Part shown: in pieces, positions 24,546 through 33,132 of the stretch
Layout: the number at the start of each line of letters is the position of its first letter
Position numbering within the stretch: the first letter of the stretch is position 1
Source of the DNA: Bacteroidales bacterium
Lineage (GTDB): Bacteria; Bacteroidota; Bacteroidia; Bacteroidales; Bacteroidaceae
Direction of reading: 5' to 3'
Assembly: GCA_004557035.1 (NCBI GenBank)
Contig: SFFB01000005.1
Coordinates: 1-64,000 of the forward strand
DNA length: 64,000 nt
The notes under the pieces: model-generated
Seen by the model: only the letters and a program-made list of their open reading frames with translations
What the model was told of the DNA's origin: nothing
Databases searched by the model: none
Program-made: the position numbers and the translations under genes

Positions 24546-25190
24546 ATGATTGAAATCAAACCCTTTACTTGCAATTTTATCGAAGAGAATTGCTACGTCG
24601 TCAGCGATGAGAGCGGCGAGGCCGTGATTATCGACTGTGGCGCCTTCTTCCCTGAAGACAAAACGCGCATTAGTGACTACATCGCCGAGAAGGCGCTCAA
24701 GCCGGTGCGCCACTTGTGCACGCACGGCCACTTTGACCATGTGTTTGGTGCGCAATATTGTGCTGACACGTATGGTCTTTCGCCCGAACTCTCTGCAGCC
24801 GAACAGACCACTTATGCCGCCGCGGCCGACCAGATGCGTGCCTTCCTGCACCGCGACTTCCCCTTGTCGCTACCCACAGCCGCCACCCCGTTCAACGACT
24901 GCGACACGCTCCACTTCGGCACCCACAGTCTGTGCGTCATAGCCACTCCGGGACACACGCCGGGCGGTGTCTGCTTCTACTGCGAAGCCGAAGGCGTGCT
25001 CTTCAGTGGCGACAGCCTCTTTTGCAGAGAAGTCGGCCGCACCGACTTGCCCGGCGGCGATGAGGCGAGCCTTATCTCAGCCTTGCAGCGCTTGGTCACC
25101 ACCCTGCCCGAGAGTGTCAAGGTCTATCCCGGACACGGCCCGGCCACGACCATCGGCGACGAACGGCTGTTCAACCGCTACATCCGCTAA
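24546..25190 (+). CDS. Metallo-beta-lactamase-fold hydrolase (glyoxalase II-like)
   Basis: A 214-residue cytoplasmic metallo-hydrolase. The metal-binding THGHFDHVFG (HxHxDH) is at about 60-69, then ATPGHTPGGVCF, GDSLFCREVGRTDLPGG and VYPGHGPATT, giving the full dinuclear zinc ligand set. Such small family members cleave thioesters such as S-D-lactoylglutathione or related compounds; specificity is not visible. ATG 24546 is preferred over a GTG overlapping the rsmG stop. Confidence 0.85.
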   Translation: MIEIKPFTCNFIEENCYVVSDESGEAVIIDCGAFFPEDKTRISDYIAEKALKPVRHLCTHGHFDHVFGAQYCADTYGLSPELSAAEQTTYAAAADQMRAFLHRDFPLSLPTAATPFNDCDTLHFGTHSLCVIATPGHTPGGVCFYCEAEGVLFSGDSLFCREVGRTDLPGGDEASLISALQRLVTTLPESVKVYPGHGPATTIGDERLFNRYIR

Positions 25191-25220
25191 CCCAAGACAA
25201 TCCACCACACAAAAGACTAT

Positions 25221-27272
25221 ATGAAAAAAACAATGATGACTATGATGATGGCCACCGCCGCGGCTTTTGGCGGAAGCGTCGAAGGAACGGCGCAAACGAC
25301 AGACGGTTTCAAATACACCGACGAGCGTTTTGCCGACATCCAGATGCTGCGCTACAAGGTCGAGGGCTTTGACCATCTCACCTTGAAGCAAAAGACGTTT
25401 ATCTATTACCTGCAAGAAGCCGCCCTGCAAGGTCGCGACATCCTCTTCGACCAAAACGGACGCTACAACCTCCGCATCCGTCGGTTGCTTGAGGCAATCT
25501 ATACCGACTATAAAGGTGACCGCAAAGGCAAGTTCTATGCCGGACTCTCCACCTACCTGAAGCGCGTTTGGTTCTCCTCTGGCATTCACCACCACTATGG
25601 TTGCGAAAAGTTCGTGCCGCCTTTCACGGCCGACGAATTGAGAACTGCCGCACGCCAGATTGCGCCCGAAAAGCTCCATTTGGCCGCCGGACAGACGGTG
25701 GATGACTTGTGCGACGAACTCATCCCGGTGATGTTCGACCCGACCGTTATGCCGATGCGCGTGAACCAAAAAGACGGCGAAGACCTCGTGTTGACGTCGG
25801 GCTGCAACTACTATGCGCCGGGCATCACCCAGGCCGAGGCCGAAAAGTTCTACACCGAGCGCAAAGCGCCTTTAGATCCGCGCCCCGTGATGATGGGAAT
25901 GAACAGCCGCTTGGTAAGAAACGCCGACGGCGAACTCACTGAGCGCGTGTGGCGCGTAGGCGGACTCTACGGCAGTGCCATAGAGAAAATCGTGGAAAAC
26001 CTCCTCGCCGCCCGCCCCTATGCCGACACGCCTGCGCAACAGAAAGTTATCGACCTGCTCGTAGAGTTCTACCGCACGGGCGACTTGCGCACTTTCGACG
26101 ACTATAGCATCCAGTGGCTCAAAGACACCGAGAGCCTCGTGGACTTCAACAACTGCTTCACCGAAAGCTATGGCGACCCGCTGGGTATGAAGGCGTCGTG
26201 GGAGGCCATAGTCAACTTCAAAAACCTCGCCGCCACGGCACGCACGGAGAAGCTCTCAGCCAATGCGCAGTGGTTTGAAGACCATTCGCCCGTTGATGCC
26301 CGTTTCAAGAAAGAACAGGTCAAGGGTGTCTCGGCTAAGGTCATCACCGCCGCCATTCTGGGTGGCGACCTCTATCCCTCAACCGCGATCGGCATTAACT
26401 TGCCCAACTCCGATTGGGTGCGCAGAGAGCACGGTTCGAAAAGCGTCACCATAGGTAATCTCACCGACGCCTACAGCAAGGCGGCGCACGGCAACGGCAT
26501 GGACGCCGAGTTCGTGATTGACGAGGCTACGCGCAAGATCATCAATACTTATGGCGATGCCTGCGACGACCTTCACACCGACCTCCACGAGTGTCTGGGT
26601 CACGGCAGCGGTAAGCTCCTGCCCGGCACCGACCCCGATACGCTCAAAGCCTATGGCTCCACCATCGAAGAAGCCCGCGCCGACTTGTTCGGCCTCTATT
26701 ATGTGGCCGATGCCAAACTGGTGGAACTCGGTCTGACGCCTAACCTCGAAGCCTACAAAAGCCAATACTACACCTATATGCTTAACGGTCTGATGACGCA
26801 GCTGGTGCGCATCAACTTGGGCAATAACATCGAAGAGGCCCATATGCGCAACCGCGCTCTCATTGCCCGCTGGGCCTACGAGCACGGACGGGCCGAGAAG
26901 GTCGTGGAACTGGTCAAGAAGAAAGGCAAGACCTACGTCAAAATCAACGACTACGAGAAACTTCGTCATCTCTTTGGCCAACTGCTGGCCGAGATACAGC
27001 GCATCAAGAGCGAGGGCGACTATGAAGCAGCCCGCCGCCTTGTTGAGGATTATGGCGTAAAGATTGACCCGGCTCTGCATAAGGAAGTGCTCACGCGCTA
27101 CGAGAAACTTCATCTTTCGCCCTACAAAGGCTTCATCAATCCCGTCTATAAAGCCGTGCGCGACGCTCAGGGCCGTATTACCGACGTGACCTTGGACTAT
27201 TCTGAGGCTTACGACGCCCAGATGTTGCGTTACAGCCGTGACTACAATACACTCCCCGACGTCAACGAGTAA
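25221..27272 (+). CDS. Dipeptidyl peptidase III (M49)
   Basis: A 683-residue zinc peptidase of family M49. The unusual HExxxH-class signature is HECLGH at 456-461, and the third ligand lies in EEARADLFGLYYV (about 483-495). The N-terminus (MKKTMMTMMMATAAAFGGS) looks like a signal peptide, so it is probably periplasmic, unlike the cytosolic eukaryotic enzyme. It removes N-terminal dipeptides. Length is usual for bacterial members. It is sixth in the operon, 30 bp after the metallo-hydrolase and 39 bp before rubredoxin. Confidence 0.92.
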   Translation: MKKTMMTMMMATAAAFGGSVEGTAQTTDGFKYTDERFADIQMLRYKVEGFDHLTLKQKTFIYYLQEAALQGRDILFDQNGRYNLRIRRLLEAIYTDYKGDRKGKFYAGLSTYLKRVWFSSGIHHHYGCEKFVPPFTADELRTAARQIAPEKLHLAAGQTVDDLCDELIPVMFDPTVMPMRVNQKDGEDLVLTSGCNYYAPGITQAEAEKFYTERKAPLDPRPVMMGMNSRLVRNADGELTERVWRVGGLYGSAIEKIVENLLAARPYADTPAQQKVIDLLVEFYRTGDLRTFDDYSIQWLKDTESLVDFNNCFTESYGDPLGMKASWEAIVNFKNLAATARTEKLSANAQWFEDHSPVDARFKKEQVKGVSAKVITAAILGGDLYPSTAIGINLPNSDWVRREHGSKSVTIGNLTDAYSKAAHGNGMDAEFVIDEATRKIINTYGDACDDLHTDLHECLGHGSGKLLPGTDPDTLKAYGSTIEEARADLFGLYYVADAKLVELGLTPNLEAYKSQYYTYMLNGLMTQLVRINLGNNIEEAHMRNRALIARWAYEHGRAEKVVELVKKKGKTYVKINDYEKLRHLFGQLLAEIQRIKSEGDYEAARRLVEDYGVKIDPALHKEVLTRYEKLHLSPYKGFINPVYKAVRDAQGRITDVTLDYSEAYDAQMLRYSRDYNTLPDVNE

Positions 27273-27311
27273 TCTTGACGCCAATTATTCACCCTCAAAC
27301 ATTTATAGATT

Positions 27312-27476
27312 ATGAAAAAGTACGTATGCACCGTATGCCAGTGGGTCTACGACCCCGAAGTTGGCGATCCCGAAAGCGGCATCGCTCCCGGCACTGCCTT
27401 TGAAGACATCCCCGAAGACTGGGTTTGCCCCCTCTGCGGCGTAGGCAAAGACCTCTTTGAGGTTGTGGAGGAATAA
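27312..27476 (+). CDS. Rubredoxin
   Basis: A 54-residue single-iron redox protein. The two knuckles CTVC (residues 6-9) and CPLC (39-42), with GWVYDP-like [10 protein letters not shown] and [13 protein letters not shown], are diagnostic. It carries single electrons in the cytoplasm, commonly to rubrerythrin or superoxide reductase in anaerobes; neither partner is encoded in this window. It is last in the operon, followed 26 bp later by a strong terminator. Confidence 0.95.
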   Translation: MKKYVCTVCQWVYDPEVGDPESGIAPGTAFEDIPEDWVCPLCGVGKDLFEVVEE

Positions 27477-27502
27477 TCCGCCACGCCTTTCCGTCAAAAA
27501 AC

Positions 27503-27549
27503 AATCCCTGCACGTCCGGCTCAATGTTGAGCGGTCGTGCAGGGATTTT
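27503..27549 (+). terminator. Operon terminator after rubredoxin
   Basis: AATCCCTGCACG (27503-27514) pairs with CGTGCAGGGATT (27536-27547), followed by TT. An inner stem GCTCAATGTTGAGC adds stability. It sits between convergent genes and may also serve the SprT-like gene. Confidence 0.75.
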
Positions 27550-27568
27550 CGTGTGAAGAAAAAGAGGC

Positions 27569-28234
27569 TCAGTCAATCCGTTTCCCGTCTTGGGTCAGTC
27601 TGACGGCCTTGGCCAGATGAGGGGCCAGTTCGTCGGGCTTCACCACATAGAGCCGGGCCGTCCGGGCCACTGGAAAGCGCGAGAAATAAGCGTCGGCAGA
27701 CCAATACCAGTCTATGCTGACCGTGTGGAAAAGGCGGGGAATGTCGCGCCAAAGGCGGTTGATGCACGTCTTGGCGGCGACGGTGAGGGCCGTGCGGCCA
27801 TCGGGCAGTTTCACCACGCAGAAAAATCGCGGTGCGCTCAGTCTCTCTTGCTCCGCTTCCTCGGTGCTGAGTCGCTTCGACACGGCAATGTGCCGACCAT
27901 GTCGGGCATTGATGTCGTGCATCATCTGCCTGAAAACCTTGCCGTGTGTCGACGTGTCGGCTATGCCGTTTGCCGCGATGTGCAGATGTATCATTTCGTG
28001 TATGAGCGTGTCTTCCCATTCTTCTTCCGGGCAGTCAAACTTGCGGCTCAACGTGAGCGTGAAATCGCCCACCCTGTGTTTCACGCCGAAATGCCTTATC
28101 GACTTATAGCTCAACGAGCCTTGCGACCGCCGGGCATAACCAATGCGAAACGCCGGCACGGGCAACCGGCCGTCGAACATTGTCTGGTTGAAATGCGCAA
28201 AGCGTGAGGTGAGAAAGTCTAAGGTGGGAAGCAT
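27569..28234 (-). CDS. SprT-like zinc metalloprotease-domain protein
   Basis: A 221-residue protein with a SprT-like domain. The HExxH motif is HEMIH at 79-83 (DTLIHEMIHLHIAANG), followed by THGKVFRQMMHDINARHG, which supplies a third His. The fold is shared with the DNA-protein crosslink protease Spartan, but bacterial SprT proteins are mostly uncharacterised. ATG 28234 is chosen because the frame upstream overlaps the terminator of gdhA and lacks homology. It follows gdhA on the same strand with a hairpin between them. Confidence 0.75.
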   Translation of the reverse strand: MLPTLDFLTSRFAHFNQTMFDGRLPVPAFRIGYARRSQGSLSYKSIRHFGVKHRVGDFTLTLSRKFDCPEEEWEDTLIHEMIHLHIAANGIADTSTHGKVFRQMMHDINARHGRHIAVSKRLSTEEAEQERLSAPRFFCVVKLPDGRTALTVAAKTCINRLWRDIPRLFHTVSIDWYWSADAYFSRFPVARTARLYVVKPDELAPHLAKAVRLTQDGKRID

Positions 28235-28319
28235 TGGGGAGAGATGCAGGGGATTTTGGAACGGGCCCAACACCGAGGAGGTGGCAGTCGAGAAAAAACC
28301 GACGGCTTGACGGGGAAAC

Positions 28320-28347
28320 AATGAGCGGCCCAATCGGACCGCTCATT
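28320..28347 (-). terminator. Hairpin after gdhA
   Basis: AATGAGCGG (28320-28328) pairs with CCGCTCATT (28339-28347). On the minus strand it is followed by GTTTCC, so the T-run is weak. It begins 8 bp after the gdhA stop. Confidence 0.5.
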
Positions 28348-28355
28348 GGATGTTG

Positions 28356-29690
28356 TCAGACGATGCCCTGTGCCATCATGGCTCGGGCCACTTTCATGAA
28401 GCCTGCGATGTTGGCTCCTTTGACGTAGTTGATATAGTCGGCTTCGCGGCCGTATTGCAGACACTGGTCGTGCACTTCGCTCATAATCTTGTGCAGACGC
28501 TCGTCCACCTCGTCGGCCGACCAAGAGATGTGCATAGCGTTTTGCGTCATTTCCAGTCCGGAGGTGGCCACGCCGCCTGAGTTCACGGCCTTGCCGGGAG
28601 CAAAAGGCGTCTTGGTGGCCACGAAGAGGTCGACGGCTTCGGCCGTGCAGCCCATGTTGCTCACTTCGGCCACGAGCGTGACACCGTTGTCGATGAGCCG
28701 GCGTGCGTCTTCGTCGTCGAGTTCGTTTTGTGTGGCACAAGGCAGGGCTATGTCAGTCTTCACCTCCCAGGGCTTCCGGCCCTCGTGGAAGGTGGCCGAA
28801 GGATAGCGCTCGGCGTAGGGCGCCACGATGTCTTCGCCGGAGAGTCGCAACTCAAGCATATAGTCGATTTTGTCGCCGCTCACGCCGTCGGGGTCGTAGA
28901 CATAACCGTCGGGACCGCTCAGCGTGACCACTTTCGCGCCGAGCTCGGTGGCTTTCTTTACGGCACCCCAAGCCACATTGCCGAAACCCGAAACGGCCAC
29001 GGTCTTGCCCTCGAGGCTCTGCCCCATGTCGGCCAGCATCTGCTGCACAAAATAGAGGGCGCCATAGCCCGTGGCTTCAGGACGAAGGATGGAGCCGCCA
29101 AACTCAAGGCCTTTGCCGGTGAAGGTGCCGGTGTGTTCGCGCGAGAGCTTTTTGTACATGCCAAACATATAGCCCACTTCGCGTCCGCCCACGCCGATGT
29201 CGCCTGCGGGTACGTCCTGGTCGGGGCCGAGGTTGCGCCAGAGTTCGAGCATAAAGGCCTGGCAGAAACGCATAATTTCGCCGTCGCTGCGTCCGCGCGG
29301 AGCGAAGTCCGAACCGCCTTTGGCGCCGCCCATGGGTAGGGTGGTGAGGGCGTTTTTGAAGGTCTGCTCGAAGCCCAGGAATTTCAAGATGCTCAGGTTG
29401 ACAGAGGGGTGGAAGCGAATGCCACCCTTGTACGGGCCGATGGCATTGTTGAACTGCACGCGATAGCCCAGGTTGACGTGGACTTCGCCGTGGTCGTCCA
29501 CCCAGGGAACGCGGAAGGTGACGATGCGGTCCGGTTCGACGAGTCGCTCAATCAGCTTGGCCCGTTCAAACTCGGGATGCTCATTATACACGTCCTCAAT
29601 CGAAAGAAGCACCTCACGCACCGCCTGCAGATACTCGTGCTCGCCGGGGTGACGCGCTTCAAGCGCTGTCATGATTTGTTGTGTTTTCAT
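28356..29690 (-). CDS. gdhA: Glutamate dehydrogenase (hexameric, probably NADP-linked)
   Basis: A 444-residue enzyme that interconverts 2-oxoglutarate plus ammonium and glutamate, the main ammonium assimilation route in many Bacteroidales. The substrate region is GPYKGGIRFHPSVNLS with LPMGGAKGGSDF containing the active-site Lys. The nucleotide-binding domain has VAVSGFGNVAWGA (GxGxxA). Length and motifs match the small hexameric class. A TATATTTG-type -7 element lies at 29722-29729 on this strand. NADP preference is inferred from family resemblance, not from a motif I can prove. Confidence 0.93.
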   Translation of the reverse strand: MKTQQIMTALEARHPGEHEYLQAVREVLLSIEDVYNEHPEFERAKLIERLVEPDRIVTFRVPWVDDHGEVHVNLGYRVQFNNAIGPYKGGIRFHPSVNLSILKFLGFEQTFKNALTTLPMGGAKGGSDFAPRGRSDGEIMRFCQAFMLELWRNLGPDQDVPAGDIGVGGREVGYMFGMYKKLSREHTGTFTGKGLEFGGSILRPEATGYGALYFVQQMLADMGQSLEGKTVAVSGFGNVAWGAVKKATELGAKVVTLSGPDGYVYDPDGVSGDKIDYMLELRLSGEDIVAPYAERYPSATFHEGRKPWEVKTDIALPCATQNELDDEDARRLIDNGVTLVAEVSNMGCTAEAVDLFVATKTPFAPGKAVNSGGVATSGLEMTQNAMHISWSADEVDERLHKIMSEVHDQCLQYGREADYINYVKGANIAGFMKVARAMMAQGIV

Positions 29691-29721
29691 AGGTCTTAGG
29701 TAGGTTTTTGGATTAACGCTT

Positions 29722-29729
29722 CAAATATA
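29722..29729 (-). promoter_or_regulatory. Putative -7 element of gdhA
   Basis: Read on the minus strand as TATATTTG (TAnnTTTG), 31 bp before the gdhA start. No clear -33 element. Confidence 0.4.
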
Positions 29730-29799
29730 GCCAATCCCGCGCAATGGGCGCACACTTCGCCTCATAATTATTTTAAGGCGCCCCACAAGACGAACTGAA

Positions 29800-30075
29800 T
29801 TGTACAAAATCGGAGCGCAACGTGACAAAATTTTTACGGAAAAAGTGATGGAAGGTTGTGAAAGGCTCGGGCGATCGTTTTCAAGGCGTCTCCACGCGGT
29901 GTTGTTAAGGAAAAATTTTACGGGAATAGGGACAGAATTCACTGTCCTTATGCCAGAAATTTCTCGCATAAGGACAGTAAAGCGTTAATATAGCATTAGT
30001 TAACACATTCAGGCAGACCAAACAAAAGGAGAGGCGCCCGCTGCGGTGCCTCTCCTATTACTCACCCAAATATAC
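29800..30075 (-). repeat. Dispersed intergenic element, copy E (reverse)
   Basis: Reverse-oriented counterpart of 11930-12230, colinear over about 250 bp. The near-palindrome is at 29941-29978: ACTGTCCTTATGC and GCATAAGGACAGT match perfectly over 13 bp around the self-complementary core AGAAATTTCT, with one C:C mismatch. To its right are 'agcattagttaacacatt' and the stem GGAGAGGC/GCCTCTCC (30030-30057). To its left are 'ttacgggaat', 'gttaagg' and 'gtgacaaaatttttacg'. No gene is seen in the 29691-30164 gap. Confidence 0.75.
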
Positions 30076-30164
30076 GGCTTATGGGCGGCTGGGAAAAAGA
30101 CAAAGGGGCCGTTTGGCCGTTCATCATTTATGGTTTGTGGCTGGAGCGCCCTCGTGGTTTTCAC

Positions 30165-30674
30165 TCACTCCTCACGGTTTAAGTCCGGCAGTGAGGCTTT
30201 AACCTCATCGCACCACGCCATAAGAGCATCGCGCAGCGCTTCGCGTTCGACACGCTTCGCCTCTGCCGTGTTGGCCGGTAGGGGTAGGGTGAGGCTGCGC
30301 AGGGCCTTGACCGCGTTGCCGTCGACATTGACATGGATGCGCTCTTTCGTCTCGGCAGGCATCGCGTCGGTCTTTTGGCGACGGTTGGTCGCTGTGGGAC
30401 GGTCAAATAGATTACCCATAGGCTCGCCGCCGGCGCCGAGCGTGGTTTCGAACAAAATCTGGAAACGGGTGAAAACAGTGTAACCCTCGCGGTAGAGCAA
30501 CTCTAGCATAGTCTGCTTGGTGGGCTTCATACCGATTATCTGAGGCAAGAGACGGCTCAAGGTGGTCAGGATGTAGCTCAACTCATTGCCGGCGTTGCGG
30601 TGCAGGCTGTCGACTGGCGGCAACCAGCGGAAGAAGAAGCGAGAGAGGATATCTTTCTCTGTAGAAGGGTCCAT
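30165..30674 (-). CDS. Hypothetical protein
   Basis: A 169-residue soluble protein I do not recognise. The N-terminal half looks helical and hydrophobic in pattern (FFFRWLPPVDSLHRNAGNEL, LLPQIIGMKPTKQTMLELL). The C-terminal part is a charged helix (ANTAEAKRVEREALRDALM). No signal peptide, membrane segment or catalytic motif. It is divergent from the TonB receptor and lies beside repeat copy E, which occupies the gap to gdhA. Codon use looks like that of its neighbours, supporting a real gene. Confidence 0.55.
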   Translation of the reverse strand: MDPSTEKDILSRFFFRWLPPVDSLHRNAGNELSYILTTLSRLLPQIIGMKPTKQTMLELLYREGYTVFTRFQILFETTLGAGGEPMGNLFDRPTATNRRQKTDAMPAETKERIHVNVDGNAVKALRSLTLPLPANTAEAKRVEREALRDALMAWCDEVKASLPDLNREE

Positions 30675-30841
30675 TGTGGTGTAGGATATAAAGGTGGAAG
30701 AAAGTGCGGCTTGGGCGAAGCCGTGGCATTTTGACTACAAACTTACAAAATTGTTTGTGAAAAAGTGTGTAACTTCGCATCTGCGTTTTCTGTAGGAAAC
30801 GAGGGGCTTTGCTAAGGCTCCATTCTTATTCCATAATTTAT

Positions 30842-32914
30842 ATGTTAAACAAATCACTATTCCATCACAGGGAGACCCTCACATTCCGCCGTTTCAGCCG
30901 GCGGGGCTATGCCCTCTTTGCCTGCCTGGGCCGCGAGGTGCGGGTCGGCGTCTTGACGGTAGCGACGCTCGGTGCTGCGGCCCCTTGTCTGGCCACAGAC
31001 TCCAAGCCCACGTCTTTTGCCGTGGCTGAGCAAGGCCTCGAGGCCGACTCGACGGACACCCGTCTGGCGGAGGCGCTGGTCAGCGCCACACGCGCTCCCC
31101 TCGCAGCCGATGTGGCTGCACGTATAGTGACGACTTTGTCGCAACGAGACCTCGAGGCGGCGAGCGTCACGAGTGTCAACGACTTGCTCAAACTGGCCGC
31201 GGGCGTAGATGTCCGCCAGCGCGGCGGTTTTGGTGTACAGACAGACATCAGTATCGACGGCGGCACCTTTGACCAAATATGTATTCTCGTCAACGGCACG
31301 CCCATCACCAATCCCCAAACAGGCCACAACGCGGCCGACTTCCCTCTCAACACAGCCGACATAGAGCGCGTGGAAATTCTCCGCGGCGCAGCTTCGCGTG
31401 TGTTTGGTTCGCAAGCCTTCAGCGGCGCCATCAATGTGGTGACCAAAGGTGCGGCAAAGACCGGCGTAGAGGCCACCGTCGAGGGAGGCAGTTACGGCAC
31501 CGTCTTGGCACAAGCCCGCGGCGCCTGGGCCGTTTCGCCCCGTTTTTCCTCCTCGCTCAGCGTGGGCGCAGGGCGGAGTAACGGAGCCGTGGACAATGGC
31601 GACTTCAAGCAGTTGAGGGCCTATTGGCAAGGCCATTACGCCGACGAGGCTCTGACCCTGCAAGCCCAAGCCGGACTCACGGCCAACGACTTCGGGGCCA
31701 ATACGTTTTATTCGGCAGCCTATCCCAATCAGTGGGAGGCCACGCGCCGCTATTTCGTGGCCCTAAAAGGCGAAACCCGAGGCCGTGTGCACTTCGCGCC
31801 GCAAGTGTCGTGGTTGCGCAGCTCAGACCATTTCCAACTCATCCGTGGCACCCAAACCGGCGAGAACTTCCATCGCGGCGACGTCCTGACCGTCGGAATG
31901 GGCGCTTGGACGCAGTGGGCTCTTGGCAAGACGGCCGTGGGCGCTGAACTGAGAGACGAAAGCCTCTACAGCACCAACCTCGGCCTGCCGCTCGCCGACG
32001 AACAGCAGTTTACCGTCAACGGACATCCCGACATCTACTACAACCATCACGCTTCGCGCACCAACGTGAGCTATTACTTAGAGCACAATCTTGTGGCGGG
32101 CGACTGGACCGTTTCGGCCGGCGTGATGGCCCAGCGCAACTCTATGGCCTCGCGCACCTTCCGCTTTTTCCCGGGCATCGATGTGAGTTACAGGCCGACG
32201 TCGGCGTGGCGTCTCTTTGCCTCGTGCAACCGCTCGATGCGCCTGCCCTCGTTCACCGACCTTTGGTACAAGAGTCCCACGCAAGAGGGTAACGTCGGGC
32301 TGCAGCCGGAAACTTCCACGTCGTACCGTCTCGGCACTGAATGGCTTGGCCGCGGCTGGAAGGTGAGCGCAGAAGGCTTTCACAATCGTGGCCACAATAT
32401 GATAGACTGGGTGATGTATAGTCCTACAGACATTTACCACGCCATGAGTTTTGCGCTCTCAGGCTATGGCGCTTCGCTCACGGCCGAACTGGCTCTTGCC
32501 CATTTGCTGGGTAGCCGTCAGCCCCTGCAGCGTCTTCGTGTGGACTACACCTACCTTTATCAGCACCGCGATGAAGGCCCTGATTATTATAAGTCGAACT
32601 ACGCGCTCGAATATCTGCGCCACAAGCTCACCGTCACGCTCGACCATAATATTGTCTCGCGCCTCGCGGCTACGTGGACGCTGCGCCTTTGGGAGCGCGA
32701 GGGCGGCTATGTCGTTTATGACGGCGGGCTGCCCACGGACCAGTTGCGCCCGTATGGCCTCCACGCTTTGCTCGACTGCCGACTCAAATGGCGGGGTGAA
32801 CATTACGAACTTTTCGCCGACCTGACCAACCTTACCGACACGCGGTATTTCGATTTGGCCAACGTGCGCCAGCCCGGCTTCATGCTTATGGCCGGCGCTA
32901 AAGTTAGTTTCTGA
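30842..32914 (+). CDS. TonB-dependent outer-membrane receptor (BtuB/siderophore-like)
   Basis: A 690-residue outer-membrane transporter. The plug domain (about 75-190) has IVTTLSQRDLEAASVTSVND, split in the usual way by the plug start, then GVDVRQRG, QTDISIDGGTFDQICILVNG and IERVEILRGAASRVFGSQAFSGAIN. The rest is a 22-strand barrel ending with an aromatic C-terminus (MLMAGAKVSF). The N-terminus (RRFSRRGYALFACLGREV) is an unusually long signal-like region seen in some Bacteroidota receptors. It lacks the CarboxypepD-like domain of SusC, so B12, haem or siderophore transport is more likely than glycans. No cobalamin riboswitch was seen in the 167 bp upstream. Confidence 0.85.
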   Translation: MLNKSLFHHRETLTFRRFSRRGYALFACLGREVRVGVLTVATLGAAAPCLATDSKPTSFAVAEQGLEADSTDTRLAEALVSATRAPLAADVAARIVTTLSQRDLEAASVTSVNDLLKLAAGVDVRQRGGFGVQTDISIDGGTFDQICILVNGTPITNPQTGHNAADFPLNTADIERVEILRGAASRVFGSQAFSGAINVVTKGAAKTGVEATVEGGSYGTVLAQARGAWAVSPRFSSSLSVGAGRSNGAVDNGDFKQLRAYWQGHYADEALTLQAQAGLTANDFGANTFYSAAYPNQWEATRRYFVALKGETRGRVHFAPQVSWLRSSDHFQLIRGTQTGENFHRGDVLTVGMGAWTQWALGKTAVGAELRDESLYSTNLGLPLADEQQFTVNGHPDIYYNHHASRTNVSYYLEHNLVAGDWTVSAGVMAQRNSMASRTFRFFPGIDVSYRPTSAWRLFASCNRSMRLPSFTDLWYKSPTQEGNVGLQPETSTSYRLGTEWLGRGWKVSAEGFHNRGHNMIDWVMYSPTDIYHAMSFALSGYGASLTAELALAHLLGSRQPLQRLRVDYTYLYQHRDEGPDYYKSNYALEYLRHKLTVTLDHNIVSRLAATWTLRLWEREGGYVVYDGGLPTDQLRPYGLHALLDCRLKWRGEHYELFADLTNLTDTRYFDLANVRQPGFMLMAGAKVSF

Positions 32915-32974
32915 CCCCAAATAATCATTTCAGAGCCTCACGCCCCCTATCATACTACAGAAAACAATAAAATG

Positions 32975-33006
32975 ACTGCTCGGACACATTGTGTCTGAGC
33001 AGTTTT
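32975..33006 (+). terminator. Terminator after the TonB receptor
   Basis: ACTGCTCGGACAC (32975-32987) pairs over 13 bp (one G-U) with GTGTCTGAGCAGT (32991-33003), followed by TTTTG (TTT at 33004-33006). The next gene's promoter overlaps it. Confidence 0.8.
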
Positions 33007-33017
33007 GCTTACTTTTG
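32989..33017 (+). promoter_or_regulatory. Promoter of the clostripain-type gene, overlapping a terminator
   Basis: TTG (32989-32991) and TACTTTTG (33010-33017) are 18 bp apart. The -33 element lies in the loop and descending arm of the upstream terminator. The leader to 33133 is about 110 nt. Confidence 0.5.
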
Positions 33018-33132
33018 CAAAACATAGGCTTCAAGGCGGCCTCTGTGGCGTGACTTTTACGGGCCACGCCAAGCCGCTCCAAGTCTCTCTGGAAAAACCT
33101 TACTGCCGTTACATCCTCATACCGTTTCCACT

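Noticed and set aside
30675..30841. Cobalamin riboswitch upstream of the TonB receptor
   Set aside because: No conserved B12-box-like sequence or fitting length was seen in the 167-bp gap.
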